Shown here in pieces: positions 21,853 to 34,640 of a stretch of DNA of 64,000 nucleotides (within the stretch, counting starts at the first letter, position 1; the number at the start of each line of letters is the position of its first letter). The DNA lies in contig CM026426.1 in assembly GCA_014871385.1 (NCBI GenBank), positions 34,563,020-34,627,019 on the forward strand. The letters run 5' to 3'. Made by a program: the position numbers and the translations under genes. Under the pieces are notes generated by a model. The model made no database searches. It was not told the DNA's origin and was given only the letters and a program-made list of their open reading frames with translations. This stretch comes from Ceratodon purpureus. Its lineage: Eukaryota > Streptophyta > Bryopsida > Pseudoditrichales > Ditrichaceae.

Positions 21853-22064
21853 TATAGTCACTCTAAGTTAGTATTCTATAGTGTTATTAGTACTGACTGT
21901 ACAATTTTTACGATTGCGGGTACTTTGTGTTCAAATGAGTACATAATCTCTGTACAAAGAACTGTACGACCTAGTTGCCACAAATTTCTATTCAATTATT
22001 TGTACAATAGAACAGTACTATTTACGTAGCTCAAGTACAAATGTACCCTAGTACTACATCCACT

Positions 22065-22148
22065 CTCAGTGTAGTACAAACAACACTAAGTGTAGTACAA
22101 ACAGCACTAAGTGTAGTACAAACAGCACTAAGTGTAGTACAAACATCC
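22065..22148 (+). repeat. Four 21-bp tandem repeats containing GTAC
   Basis: Four direct copies of ctaagtgtagtacaaacagca with small changes, at 22,065, 22,086, 22,107 and 22,128. Each has one GTAC. The surrounding 21,870-22,620 is rich in single GTAC motifs. Confidence 0.85.
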
Positions 22149-25100
22149 CTAGTTGCTCAACTCCTATCACACTTCATACAATTTGTACTGAAGATACCAA
22201 AGAATGTTACTAGAAACAATGTTCTTGCTTACCTCTTTTTCCACTCACTGCATACAAACCCATTTCTCTTAGTACATATGGTACAAACAGTACAATAAGT
22301 ACAACTACTCTATAATAGCGACTACAAAAATTCATGTTGTAGAAGGGGACCTAGCAACTCACAAAATGGTTGTACATGTAGTACTTCTTGAAAAGATCGA
22401 AGTATGAACTATACTCCTGCCACTGTACACAGAGTAAGCACCACCAAGAATGTTGAATACACTTGTACGAATCCAAGTACACACATCACTTTGAATAGTA
22501 TCCTCACTCCAATAAACTACTATTGCAAGGGAATCTTGTACCAACAATATACTAGGAAGTAGCAAATACTTACAATCCTAAGTTGTCCATTACAATTTGT
22601 ACTACAGAGTACACTCTCCCACTATGCAGAATTGAATTTTAATAAATTCCAATACAACTAATACAAGGGATAGAAGAAGTTCTTATAGTGGGATGTGTAG
22701 CTGACCCCAGTTCCCTAAGTACGCCTCTTTCAAAAAACGGACCAGAGCAAACTCTCAGCGCTTCCAGTATGCTCTCATATTGTCCTTGCAAAGAACCCAC
22801 TTGAAAGAACTAGATAGAAACATTGCATTTGCAAACTACCCGTCAGTACCCAAACGTAGACACCAGTGTACATTATTTACAAAACAGTACATAGTTGAGA
22901 AGTTGAAGGCTTCTATTCATGCGAGAGATTGCGAGAAATTTTGGAAGCAAATCTGAAAGTAAACTAGTAAACAACGGAGAATACCAACCTTCATGTCCTC
23001 TGACGATTAGCCGACTCACAACTAGTGGTAGCATAGTGATGGAGGGATTCTACCTCTACCACACCCGCTTGCCCAAACAATGCCGCACTGCTTCAAACAA
23101 CCCGACTTGGAGAGCTCTATACAGTGTTGCAAAGTCCTAGATAGAATGCAATGTTACCCTGCTTTGACTCCGGAGTTTCTGAGACATAGCCGTCTGTTGT
23201 GGTAAGCAAGGAATTAAACCTGGTGACTACATCGGCATGAGAAGTATGTCAACTATACAGCAGAAAGAACGAGGTGATGAGCTTCTGAACATGTTTAGAG
23301 TTAGGGAATTTCCGCTTGGTCATGGCCACAAAGAATTCCAAGCAGGCACTAGAAGATAGACTTCAAATTAAGAACGGGAGACAACGAGAAACAGGAGGCA
23401 ACATGCAAAGGAAAAGCAAAGAAAATCGGCCGCAAGTCTCACCTCTCAACATCCACACCACTCAGACACAGTCTCTCAACATCCAACAAAGGAACTGCAT
23501 GAACATGCGCGACCAGACGAGCGGACTCCCCAGGCTGCGACCTCACAACACGGCAACTCCCGAGGCTGCGACCTCACTACGTACCCGCACCACTCCCATC
23601 CTCCCCCGCCCTCACCCGCCACCCGCCCAAACCCGTCACAATATATTGAATTCATAGATATTAGCTCTGAAATGTAAGGAGGGGCTAGACGGTGATGGTG
23701 ACGGAGTGTATTACGAGGTCGGACAAATAGGGGCCATGCATGTCTTTGCATAAAGATGACAGTTAAGCACGTATTTTATCTGATTATATATCATACATTG
23801 TAAATGTATTAGTCCAAATATTATCATTTTTCATGTGTCAAAACTTTTAAATACAAGTATTAAGAAAGATCAAAATTTTAATTAGATATAATTGATAATG
23901 TATAACTTAGAAACATAGGTAATGGAATTAAGGGAATATAGTATTGAAGTAATCGTTCTTCAATTAATTTATTTTGGATGCTTGTTTAGGATAATGTGCA
24001 TTTTTGAATTATATGTTCAACACTTAAATATTGGAGACGTAGTTCATACTGCTTGATATAAAGATATAGTAATGCATATTTATTCATAATATGTATAAAA
24101 CGTAAGTATAAATATTTGCGTTAGCCATTTTTGTTGAAAATATGAATATGCATAAACAACAAACTAATTAGTATAAATAATTAATTACATTATTCGTGCA
24201 ATGGGAGAATACAAGACCTTTCTAAGAAAATGGAAATTAAAAATATTACTTCCACTTTCCAATAAATCAAGTACACGATCCTATCATTCCTTGAATGAAT
24301 TATACCATTACATGTTAAGAAGACAACAGAAGGGTAATATACAACTTAATAATAATGTTCTAGTCATTTTTGAATTCATATTAGTTATAGGTCTTATAAC
24401 TTCGATGTTGACACCCAAAAATCACAACCATAAACCCTAGAAACCCTAAGAAATCCCTACATACCCTAAAGATTCCCACCGTTCCCTAAATATTCCCACC
24501 TGATCCTAGATATTTCGTCCACCTGTCATTCTACAAGACCCCAATTTGTCTCCTTTGAGAATCACTTTGTCTACTGGGAACATATGGCTAAAAATATGCG
24601 ATGTTACAAATAATTGTCGCCCACAAGGCTTGTCATTTGGCACATATAGAAACTGAACGATGAATGTATCAGTCATTGGTCGAGTTACAAGGCATCTGTC
24701 AGATGTGGCAGTCCACTGAGAACATTCTAAGTTGCGCGTGAATATGATCCCTCCATCTGGAATCCTATGTCATCAACATGAATGCCGTTGCTACGCCTTC
24801 TGAGATGATTCGCAAAGTATCAATTGAGATCATAATGTATGGGCAAGCTCATTTGAATACAATTTCAGTACTCATAGTACTATTCTCTACAAAGTAGTAT
24901 TGGTTTGTACTTTATTGATGTGACCGATGGACCTTGCTTGAGAAGACCCTTTCTTCAATGAACCGACGAGTGTTTGCTTTCTTTAGAGCTGCGTCGTGGA
25001 CTCAACGAGTGTAATAATTCACACGTACCAATTGCATAAGAAGATGTGCATAGGCTCTACATGCTTTATTTTTATTATCAAATTTTCCTCCATTACTTCA

Positions 25101-25170
25101 AAGGAAGTGCACACAGGCATGACAAAACTGGGAATAAAACCATTAGGATACCATGTACTTATTTTACAAG
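22149..25170. other. No intact gene; possible coding scraps
   Basis: Mostly non-coding. About 22,690-22,860 on the minus strand reads FKWVLCKDNMRAYWKR, a stop, then EFALVRFLKEAYLGNWG, a possible exon remnant I cannot place. 23,760-24,420 is AT-rich. 24,420-25,170 shows nothing beyond short open frames. Confidence 0.35.
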
Positions 25171-25176
25171 TAGTCC

Positions 25177-28100
25177 CTACTCTTCGTGTTTCCTAAACCT
25201 CTCTAATACAGCTCGAATGGTTGCAAGACTGTCCTCAGTCATGTTGTAGATGACCTCCCCCCCTTTGCGTCTACCTGGCTTTGGAACCATAGCAAATTTG
25301 CCATGCACCACCAGATATGCGTCAATATGTGCTGGTTGGGAGTTGCTGAGGAATACGTAGCCATTGTTCCACTTCTGATAGTAAATGCCACGTATGACGA
25401 GGTCACCAACTTCAAACTCCGGGCCCCATGGGCATTTGAATCCAACATCCACCTCATATTTTGCCCTACTGCACTGGAGAACATAAAATTCTACTCCTTC
25501 ATTGTTGCCCTCCATCGCTAGGACAACAATGTTATCACCTGGCCGAATCAGGTCGCCAAATCCTTCGCCTTCTACAGCCTCCTCCCAGTCCTCATCAGCT
25601 GATACATCGTGGTCAATCATTTGCTCTCGCACTCCCTGAAGATCGTAAGGTTTTAGTTTCACAAATTTCCAGTCTTCAACATGGGACGTATTCACGCAAT
25701 TTGTAGAGTCCCCGTCTAAACAGAATGCACAAAAGCATGACAATCTCCGAACAAAAAGTTGCGTTGGGTCAGCAACAGCAAATGAGTACACTGAATATAA
25801 TGCCTGGGAACCTTTCATAGTCTCACATTCATAGCTACGTTGCCTCATACAGTCCTTGGGAATTTCCCAGATATACGAGTTGACCTCCTTGATGCCCGTC
25901 TTTTCGAAGTTGGTATCCACTCGACCGGCCATTCTATCGTTCAGGGAGCACACTGCATCATGTGCATTGTGCATCCTCCTCCAGGTGTTCTGTAGCTGGG
26001 ACTGCCAAAAAGCACGCTTCATCAATGCGCCTGCATCGTCCCACTCCCCTCTCCCATGTCCCGTTCCAAAAAAGTTCCAGTTCATAGTGCAACTGTTCGT
26101 GAGTCCAGGGTATCTAGCCACAAAATACAATGCTCGGGCACCCTTGAACTGGCCCGCACAACCGTCGGACCACACTACATGGTGCTTTGGGGAAATGCGT
26201 AGAAGGAGGTGCATAATGAGTAATCTTTATAAGCCAGCAATATATGAAATTCGCGTACGTAATGATGGTTTGAAGTTTGCCTTGAAGTACCGTGTCTATA
26301 GAAGGATCCCGATTTTGTACAAAAAGGTACTAATAATACAGACACTGAACTATCTACTGCCCAGTATACAATGTGTAATGGAGCTTTAATGGTACTATTA
26401 AATAAGATAAGCAGCACGTTGTTCAAACATGATATGTACGTAGTTTAAATAAGCTATGCACTGAATATACAGATCATATTGATAATAGAATTAAAAGTAC
26501 CCAACACACCTTGAGACTCTAGCCATCGCCAATGCTCCATCATGCAGTGCTGGACAAAGAGGGGATTGAGTTGTTCATCGTCTGTTATATAGAAATGGAA
26601 GTCCTTCACAAGTTCTCCATCTGGTTTAATCCGGTAAGTAATGTGCACAAGGATACTGATCTGCGTTGAGCACCAGTACATGCTCTGGATCTGGTTCTGA
26701 ATCTCAAAGGTATAGTTCTCCGCAAAATCAAAATGTGATATAATTACGTCTTTGCCCATACATTGCATCGACCGCCTGCAATGGTCGTCCTGCCACCTTG
26801 CAATGAAGTTGTGCCTCACAAACTGGGGCAGTTTAGACTTGAAGTAACTAAGAAAAATTTCAGGAGAGGTCTCCTTGTAAACCTCTGTGATCCTCTTCTG
26901 CGGCCTCCCATCCCTTGTGAAGCAAATGATTTCATTTTCAAAACACTTCCAAGTCACAGTGGTTGATGTTGAAGACTCCAAAGGGCAAATCGGCAGCTTT
27001 GAAATACCACACTCTACGCACTTACCCATGACGCACGATAGTGCGTGCCACTCTGCATTCTCCGGCTTTGGGCACACAATCTCCTGCCAAAGCGATGTTG
27101 TCCCGGCGTAAGTCTTAAGTTGGGCGCTGCAATTAGATTCTTCCAATAGGAAGAGGCATACATCACACTCGCATTGGCAGTTGTCTAGGATGTGGATTCC
27201 CCTCCTCCCATCCCGAATCCTATTGAATCCTTCCCTGAGCATGTCAATCTCCACGTGGTATCTACAGCAACAGACGTTCCTCTAGCTGCAAGCTCTAACA
27301 AAAGATGGCTTCAGCCTCTCAAAGGCAACCAGCTTGATGGGAGTGTCTAGATGCGCCTCGGCAAATCTCTTATAAAAAGAGCTCTGCAAGCATGAACAGA
27401 GCCTATGAGAAGAGATAGAAGGAACTAGATTATTTGGATTTTGTGTACGGACTTATACAAACACAGTACTCAGATGTACCAAAGAGTACCAAGGAGTATC
27501 CAGTAGTACAAACAATACGGATTTAACTACATCCGGTCATCCAAATTTGAAATTTGGCAGCACAATGTATGCATGTGACTTATACACTACAACGATCCTA
27601 CATTCAAGCACAATAGGAAAGAATTTATACCTGAGTTTCAAGCGGATAGTGGGTGCAATGTTGTTCTCTTACATTGCGACTTATCCACTTTTGAACAATT
27701 TCCTTTCTGTTGGGGCTCACGCAAGTCCACTCTGTCCACCATTTTAATACAAGCTCCTTCACCGCGTTAGGCACACCGGGTCTCTTCTTACGTTTCGCAA
27801 GAGCAAAAGGTGTTCCATCCACACGCACAATACGTCAGCGGCTTATAGCAACCTTCAAATTCCTAGGATAAACCTTCAAAACCTTGGACAAAGCCTTGGC
27901 GTTTGTCACCGTTGAAGATACGCCCGCATCAAGAAGAACAGCCTCCTAGCAAGCATATCTGCCGAATGAGACCCCTTCACAATGTTCAACTCATGCTGGT
28001 AATTCTTTAGAAATTCAATCTGACCCTTCGCATCTTCCACACAAGGATAGTACTCAGGAAGAAACAGAGAAACACATTCGTCCTGCAGAAAAAGCTCCAT

Positions 28101-28406
28101 GATCTTCAAACGAGACTGGGCATCCGGACAACCTTGCATCTGACTTATGAAAAAATTCACGGTCTGAGACACCACACGCAGTAGTTCTCGAGAAGACAGC
28201 TCGTTGCCCTCCCCAGGTTCCTCCTCGGCAGTGGCAAGCAACCTAGCCTCCCTTTCTCTCTCCCTCTGCAACTCTCCACGTTTACATTGTCTCTCTGCCT
28301 CCCCCTCTCTTAGACCTTCCCTCATCGCATCATAATCCTCAGTTCTTGTAGAGGGCCCCTTTCTCTTCACTCCTGCACGTCGCTGTGCACCTCTTGCATT
28401 CCCCAT
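25177..28406 (-). pseudogene. DDE-type (RNase H-like) transposase of an unnamed family, disrupted
   Basis: Three exons on the minus strand: 27,631-28,406, 26,510-27,383 and 25,177 to about 26,214. Exons 1 and 2 join in phase; the exon 2/3 acceptor is unclear. Signature motifs in order are RPGVPNAVKELVLKWW, a Cys-rich CCCRYHVEIDMLREG, HFDFAENYTFEIQNQIQS, HHVVWSDGCAGQFKG and GTGHGRGEWDDAGALMKRA. From memory, similar motif order (FAENY / W(S/T)D / HGKG-x2-DG-x-G) occurs in multicopy transposase-like proteins of animals and plants. The three aspartates would be the catalytic triad. A C-terminal domain of about 150 residues (GDNIVVLAMEG and on) follows. Breaks: a frame change near 27,907, TGA at 27,835-27,837 and TAG at 27,282-27,284. 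Both stops are one C-to-T step from sense codons. Introns carry seven and five GTAC motifs. Confidence 0.7.
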
Positions 28407-29179
28407 TGCCTAAGAGAAGAACAATCTAAGCTCAACAAATTCAGAAACCCTACATGCACAAACAATATGCAACAACAACAATTAAAATTCCCTCCACAGC
28501 ATTGATGGGTCAGCGTGGACACCATCACCGAGGCGCGGGAATAAACGGGAGCAGGCTGCAGGCTGCCCTCTCCCCTCCGAGACACCATCAACCTCAGTAG
28601 AAGCGACAAATAGGACTCTGCACGATAGAAAAGCGCCCGCAATGCCGCCAGAATACACGGAGTACCGTTCCTTGGACATTTTGTACTAAGTGTACACGAT
28701 GTACACGGTGGTACTCAAAGGCCCAAGAGCGACCCTAGCATATTCTCACCCTGAACAGCCGTGGTGGAAGATTGGAGTTGGCTGCAGAGAAGGGCGGAGA
28801 AGAAGAGGTAATGAGGCCGCATTCCTAAGGGAGGTTGCGAGGCTGGAAAACCCTAATGTCCGGGTTTGCGTGGGCGGAAGAATGTCACTCGCGGTAGGGG
28901 TCGAGGTTGGATTGCCCCTGGGTCCAGAGACACAAACCTGAAAGGGTTCTTCTAGGGGTATAGTACGGTTGTTGTGATGGTGGAGAACTCGTATTTTGGA
29001 GAAGACTAAGTCAAAGGTGAAGTCAAGAAGCAGGGTTCCATAGAGCATCAATCAACTATTGAGAGGTGGGAGCAGCTCTGCGTTGTAGAATGGGGCTCGA
29101 TGTCTGCAGCGGTCGTCCACGCTCAATATTGAGAGTAGTCAATGGTGCTGCCATTTCTAGTGCTAGGGCTGAGGGAAAG
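28407..29179. other. Flank between transposase remnant and gypsy element
   Basis: A GTAC cluster (four motifs within 28,682-28,715) lies about 280 bp upstream of the transposase start. No supported gene; open frames here are short and featureless. The 3' end of the gypsy element may extend into this interval, but I see no terminal repeat. Confidence 0.4.
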
Positions 29180-30488
29180 TCAAACGGTGTCTAGCAGTCC
29201 AACTAAATGTGCTTCCCCTTTAGTGATGGTTTTGGTTTGCTGGCTGGTGCTATCCATGGTAAGAAGCACCTGTTTAGGGCTGAAAGTCACTAACTGGTCC
29301 TTCGGGTAGAAATGATTGGGTTTTAATTTGTTGATATCGACAATGATTGACTTTGGCTTAAAATGTGCCTCAAGGCTCAGATACCAGCAATGCAATATTG
29401 TTGGGTAACTTATATTGTACCCGCTACGGTCTAAACTAACAAGATTTAAATTTCCCTACATGCTCCTTCTTGCCCTTCAGATACCAGAAAACATTATCTC
29501 CTACCTGGAAATCTTTCAGAAGATAAAGCTGCTGACTCCATACTGACCTGCTCCAGTGGCGACTTCCAGCTTCTGCCTGTGCCGCTAGTTTGTAACTATC
29601 TAATTGCTCTAGGTCGGCAATTTGTGCTTGTAGTACTCTGGTAGGGGTAAAGTTGATGGTGCCATTAGTTTTGTGTGTGGGAATATTGTATTCCATAGGC
29701 ATCAGAGGGTGTAACCTAGAAACGAGCTGGAACGGCGTATGTCTAGTGCTGACCTTGATGGCTGACATGTAGGACAATAGAGCTGTGGGTAGATGCTAAT
29801 CCTAGTCGACTCTATTGTCGCTTACGAGTTTCATCAATAGTTGACCTAACACTTTGTTGGCCGACTCTGCCTAATCGTTGCCCTGTGGGTAGTACGTCGT
29901 CGACGTCTGATGCTGCTATAAAAAGTGTTGCACCAAATATTTAATGGCATCATTGATGAAATGAGTCCCTTGGTCAGTAACAAGGGTGAGAGGGCAGCCA
30001 TAGCGCGTTAGAATCTGTTTGTAGAGGAACTTGGTCGTAACAGCCGCTGTATTAGTGCAAAGGACCTTGGCCTCTACCCACTTGGTAGCATAGTCGGTGG
30101 TGACTAAAATGTATCTGTTACCTGTGCGTACTGTCACTAGTTTGATAGGGCCAACAAATTTGAGGCCTCACTTCATGAATGGCTCGGTAAGTAAACTGGT
30201 GACCAGTTGGGCAAGCCCTGTGTTAGCCAGGCCACCGACCAGCTGGCACTTGTCGCAGACTCTGCAGTACTCTGAAACATCCTTGTGCATCGTCGGCCAC
30301 CAGTAACCAGCAACGAGAATCTTTCTGGAGGTGATACCCTGGAAAAAATTACCCCCTACACAGCCGTTGTGCATCTCCCCCATCACTGTGTTGGCTTGTG
30401 TAGGGTCCAAAACTTTGCGTAGCACCGGGTCCTGTCCTTTTTTGTACAACACCCCCTGAATCAAGATATACGGGAGTGCTCGCAACAA
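29180..30488 (-). pseudogene. Gypsy integrase, broken
   Basis: Contains the zinc-binding segment (GYWWPTMHKDVSEYC, then CDKCQ; the second His of the expected HHCC appears replaced by Asn). The catalytic core follows with TTDYATKWVEA and VTDQGTHF, and then a C-terminal GKK-x-HVGKFK / VDINKLKPN segment running to about 29,190. Interrupted by a TGA near 30,170, a frame change near 29,390 and other stops. The element inserted its cDNA through this enzyme. Confidence 0.8.
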
Positions 30489-30699
30489 TAACTTGCGCTT
30501 TTTGTCCTTCGACGTTGTCTTGGGTGGCGCTTCTAACTGCAGTTAGTCGACAACGTCTTGGAGCCACTCAGGTTTTACGTAAAACACACTAGCATCTCAG
30601 AGTTGGTCAAGCACGCCCTTAGGTGGCTCTCCATTCAAAATTCTATTCAGCAAGTCGGTCTCGTCATGAGTCCTCCCAGGTTTATACACCACAATGAAG

Positions 30700-32270
30700 T
30701 CGTATTCCTAAAACAACAACAGCCAACGAGCAATGCGCCCTAACACTTGGGGCTTGTTAACCAAGTAGACCAAAGCCATATGATCCACATAAAAAACCAG
30801 CTTATTCCCCAACAAATAATGACGATACTTAGTCAAAGCATACACCATTGCTAGGGCTTCCCTTTCCGTGGTTGTATAGTTCTGTTCAGCGGAATCCTGC
30901 AATCGAGATACGTAAGAGTGGGCTGGTCACACTTGTCTGGTTTTTGGGCCAGCATGGCTCCAACAGCAATGTGGAACGCGTCAACATAAATGTGAAACTC
31001 TGTATCCCACCTTGGTGCAACCAAAATGGGTGCCTTGGTATGACGGTCCTTGATGTCTATCCACGCAGCTTCACAATTTTCAGTCTAGTCGAACTCCTCA
31101 ATCTTTTGCATCAACCTGGAGATAGGCTCCATGATGTGGGCATAAGACTTGATGTAAATCCTGTTGAACTGTGCAAATCCATTAAAAACTTGCACGTCAG
31201 CTGAGCGTCGAGGTCGCGGCATATCCTAGATGACCTCCATTTTCTTGGGATCGGGCATCTTGCCTTCCGTGGATACGACATGTCCAACGATGATGCCAGA
31301 GGTTACCATGAAGGCGCACTTCTCTGGGTTTAAACTGATACCGTACTCCGGACACTTCTGGAAGCACAGCCTTAGTTTGACTAAATGGTCAACGGCAGCG
31401 CTGTCGACTGTAAAGTCATCCAGAAACAATTTCATGAAATCTCCAAGGTAGTCCTTGAACGCCTTATGTACAGCGTGCTCGTAAGTCGGCGGTGCATTAG
31501 TTAGGCCAAACGGCATCACCAGCCATACAAAAGCGCCCCATTCGATGATGAATGCAGTCTTATGTCGACTTTCTGGAGCGATCATGATCTGATAGTACTC
31601 AAACCAATCATCCAAGAAAGTGTACATTTCAAACCCTGCCACAGCATCCAATACTTCCTAAGTAACCGGTAAGGGATAAGGATCCATCTTAGTGGCAGCA
31701 CTCAACTTTCTATAATTAATACAGATACGTAATTGCTCATTTTTTTAGGAACAATGACAACAGATGAGAGCAAATTCGCCTCTTCGACTACTGTATGTGA
31801 TTGGCCAGTTCGACAGATATTAAATTAAAATTGAAATCGCCGAAAAATCCAAAATTTTCTATTTTTAGAAGAAAAAAAATTGTAATCAAAAAATACGGAA
31901 TTGGCACGGAAATAGAACAATCAAATTGAAAATCCTAAAATAGTAATAATTATTTGACAGCAAGGTGTCAAACTGGCCTATTATGCACGGTAGTACGATG
32001 AACCCAGCAGCTAGTTGTTTGTCAATATCATGTTTCACGATGCTTGTATAGTTGAAGTATATCCTATATCGAGCCTGATGGATGGATGGAACATCCTTGT
32101 CCACCACAATTCCATGTTTTGCTAGTGATGGTGGTATGCCCTTGAGATCCTTGTAGGTCCAGGCAAAAACGTGAGTGTACTCTTTCAGTAGTGCCTCTGC
32201 AGCCTTGGCCTCGTCTAACTGCAGGTGTACACTAATCTTCACAATTTTGGGGGCTTCTTTAGTCCCCACA
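30700..32270 (-). pseudogene. Gypsy reverse transcriptase and RNase H, broken
   Basis: The reverse transcriptase starts with WTYKDLKGIPPSLAKHGI and continues with QARYR, MPFGLTNAPPTYEH and the catalytic FLDDF (in place of the usual Y-x-DD). RNase H motifs include TTEREALAMVYALTKYRHYL and VFYVDHMALVYL. A 176-bp inverted-repeat insertion (31,803-31,978) splits the domain between the fingers and the palm. Further breaks are in-frame TAGs near 31,660 and 31,227 and one near 31,085. Confidence 0.85.
31803..31978. mobile_element. Small MITE nested in the gypsy reverse transcriptase
   Basis: 176-bp AT-rich insertion with terminal inverted repeats GGCCAGTT(C/T)GACA (31,803-31,815 and 31,966-31,978; 12 of 13 match). 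Coding similarity to reverse transcriptase stops at one end and resumes at the other, so it is an insertion and not part of the element. Target duplication is not clear. Confidence 0.75.
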
Positions 32271-32763
32271 TTAAGTCAAAGCAGCTGATCTTCTTCAGTC
32301 AAATTTGACGCTACTACCTTCATTTCTCCACACTTGTCTCGTACAAGTGTTTCATCGACTTCCACTTCTCCTTCTCTGAAAGTATGAAACTGCTCCAAGT
32401 AAGTGACGGAGTCTGTAGTCAAGAAGACCGCACTGGCAACGTTCGTTGTCTCCGAGTCGACGGTGTCGGCGCCGATTAGGTGCAAGTTGACGATGGCTAT
32501 CAAACATCTATGGGGCCCGACAATGTGAAGGTCCTGACAGCAAACAGATCATCCTCAGTTCTCAAAAACCGATCCTCATCCTCGTTTGTCAAGCCTTTCG
32601 CTAGATTGTAGCACTTCTAGAGTGCTAGATACCAACACTTTTGGCATTTTGGGCAAGTTCCTATATTCTGATTGATGCAGATGGTCTTCTCGATACAATT
32701 CCCATGAATCGTCACTAACTTGTTACCCCAGTCATGAGTGACTTTCGCATCAATTAGCCAAGA

Positions 32764-33033
32764 TCAACCTAACAACATGATGTACGCCTCATTGACCTCC
32801 TTGTTACGAATGACAGTAAGGTTGATGTTGTACGAGATGCCATGGATGTGAATCCTGACATTTTGTATCAAACCAACTGGCTCTACCACAACCTGATGAG
32901 CCATCTGTAATTGATAAGGTGCTGGAGAAGGGTCTTTAAGACCTAGTTGTAGTCTTTCCTCCTCTGTGATTAGGTTCATTTTAGAGCTGCCATCAAAAAA
33001 CATGTTTTCTAGCGTCAACTGACCCACTTGCAC
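32764..33033 (-). pseudogene. Gypsy aspartic protease remnant
   Basis: The FFDGSSKMNLITEEE motif matches the D-(S/T/G)-G active-site loop of retroelement proteases (DGS here), followed by a beta-rich segment ending in a stop. It lies between gag and reverse transcriptase as expected. Neighbouring coding sequence to 33,660 and down to 32,280 is in pieces. Confidence 0.6.
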
Positions 33034-33779
33034 AGAAATCAGAGGAAGTCCTCGGTCAATATCTACTGCGCGACCACAAGGTTAGGGCGTCCCTGCGAGC
33101 CGGTTGAGCTCGGTGTACAGACAGAAGTTAAAGTCGACGGTGTAGTTGACGATGGTGGGTGAGGGGGCATGGCTTGTTGTGAAGGGTCGGTCGATGTTGT
33201 CGAGAGTCGCAAAATGTTTGGAAACACCTTCGCCTTCATGTATTCCGTTAGATTTGGAGCTACCTACAGCAGCTGCCTCAAAGACACTGTTATGGGGGTT
33301 TCCATAATCTCTCGACTAACTGTATTGGCCAAAGTCTGGGTCTGAGGTCGAGCATGATTGTCAGGGATTGCTACAGGCGCCTCTGTCGGTGTATCTTGTA
33401 AGCAGTCGGGATTTAGGAATCCCACTCAATCATCGTCTAAAATTGGTCGTGCGGGGGGTATTAACTCCTGAGTCGACTATGGCCAACTTTTGTACGTCCT
33501 CCTCAACCTGACAAGCTAACTTGTTCTCCCTCTTTATCTCCTCAGTGAATGCAATGAGCTCCTTCCGGATACGCTCTTCCTTCTCCCAATCGGCCTGCGT
33601 TTTAGGCTGTCTTGTTTCTGGCTCCTTGACCTCCTTATCCTCCAAAGGTAGGTCAGCCCTCACTATAGCTGCCCTCGTTAGTGTGACTGCTACCTCAGTA
33701 TCTTCGAGCTCCTATAGTTCCACACTATTTACGCATACAGTATTAGTACCTTGCTTTTTAGCAGCTATCAACTGCTGAA

Positions 33780-34640
33780 ACTTCAATCGTAACGGGCAAT
33801 TGCACATTTGATGATCTAAATCCTTGCAGATGCAGCAAGAGTTGCCCTGGCTAGGGTTGTTGTACTAGTATCCTCTAGGTCAATTGTTACTCAATCTTCT
33901 AGAATCACCGGCATGCTCGTGAGGGGATACCTTGTGGACTTCAACTATCGATTTGCCATCCTATCTCTAAAGTCGGTTGTTTGGGTTGGTTGGATTAACA
34001 ACACAATACGCATTTTCGTGTCCAAACTTCTTGCAAACTGTACAAAACCTCCAGTTAGCAGAGTTGACGCCGTCTATCAGCACTATTTTAGTTGTAGACT
34101 GACTGTTGGTTGTCTCTGTCTTCTTAGGCTGGAAGTACAATTTCTTCCCTGAAGCGTATGTGCAGTTAGTCTCGCAGCGCCGAGCTAAGTCCTTCAACTC
34201 TATCAGTGTATTGGCTGTAGATCCGTTGGTTGTCACCTTCAAGTAATCCAACAATCCAGCTCTGAAATATGTCAACTTAAAGCCCTCACCTACCTCAAAT
34301 TGAAGACATTTCACCAACTTCATGAAGCGCTCATAGTAGTCTTGAACTTTCTCCCCCTCTCCCTGTTTGAAGGTCCGCAGCGTCATGTAGACCTACTCAT
34401 TTGAATCCTATTCTCTGCACCGGAGCTTGAAAGCTTCCTTGGCCTCCTTCCAAGTGCAGTTTGGATGATGGTCCAGCCAGTCATCAAAATAGCGTTGGGC
34501 CTTGTCTACGAGAGTGGTCCCAAATTGTGTGATGATAACAGTCTTGTCCGTCTCACCATTGAACCAAACGCAGTTGTCAAAATACTTGAGGTGCGCATTA
34601 GGGTCGTTTCCTTCTTGTACGCCGTGTAGGGTAACTATTT
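33780..34640 (-). pseudogene. Gypsy gag with zinc knuckles, broken
   Basis: Capsid-like core with WFNGETDK, TLVDKAQRYFDDWL, LRTFKQGEGEKVQDYYERF and AGLLDYLK, then a zinc knuckle CTVCKKFGHENAYC. A second cysteine/histidine motif (C-x2-C-x4-H-x2-C) lies at about 33,800-33,840. Two in-frame TAGs within 34,395-34,415 interrupt the core. This is the structural protein that packages element RNA. Confidence 0.8.

Noticed and set aside
28690-28941. 83-codon plus-strand frame next to the GTAC cluster at 28.7 kb
   Set aside because: No motif, no splice context, and a composition that fits chance.
29370-29395. TGGTATCTGAGCC on the minus strand, like the tRNA-Met primer-binding site of plant LTR elements
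   Set aside because: It falls inside the frame-shifted C-terminal part of the gypsy integrase (the NINKLKP-type segment continues after it), downstream of the catalytic core. A primer-binding site should be at the opposite end.
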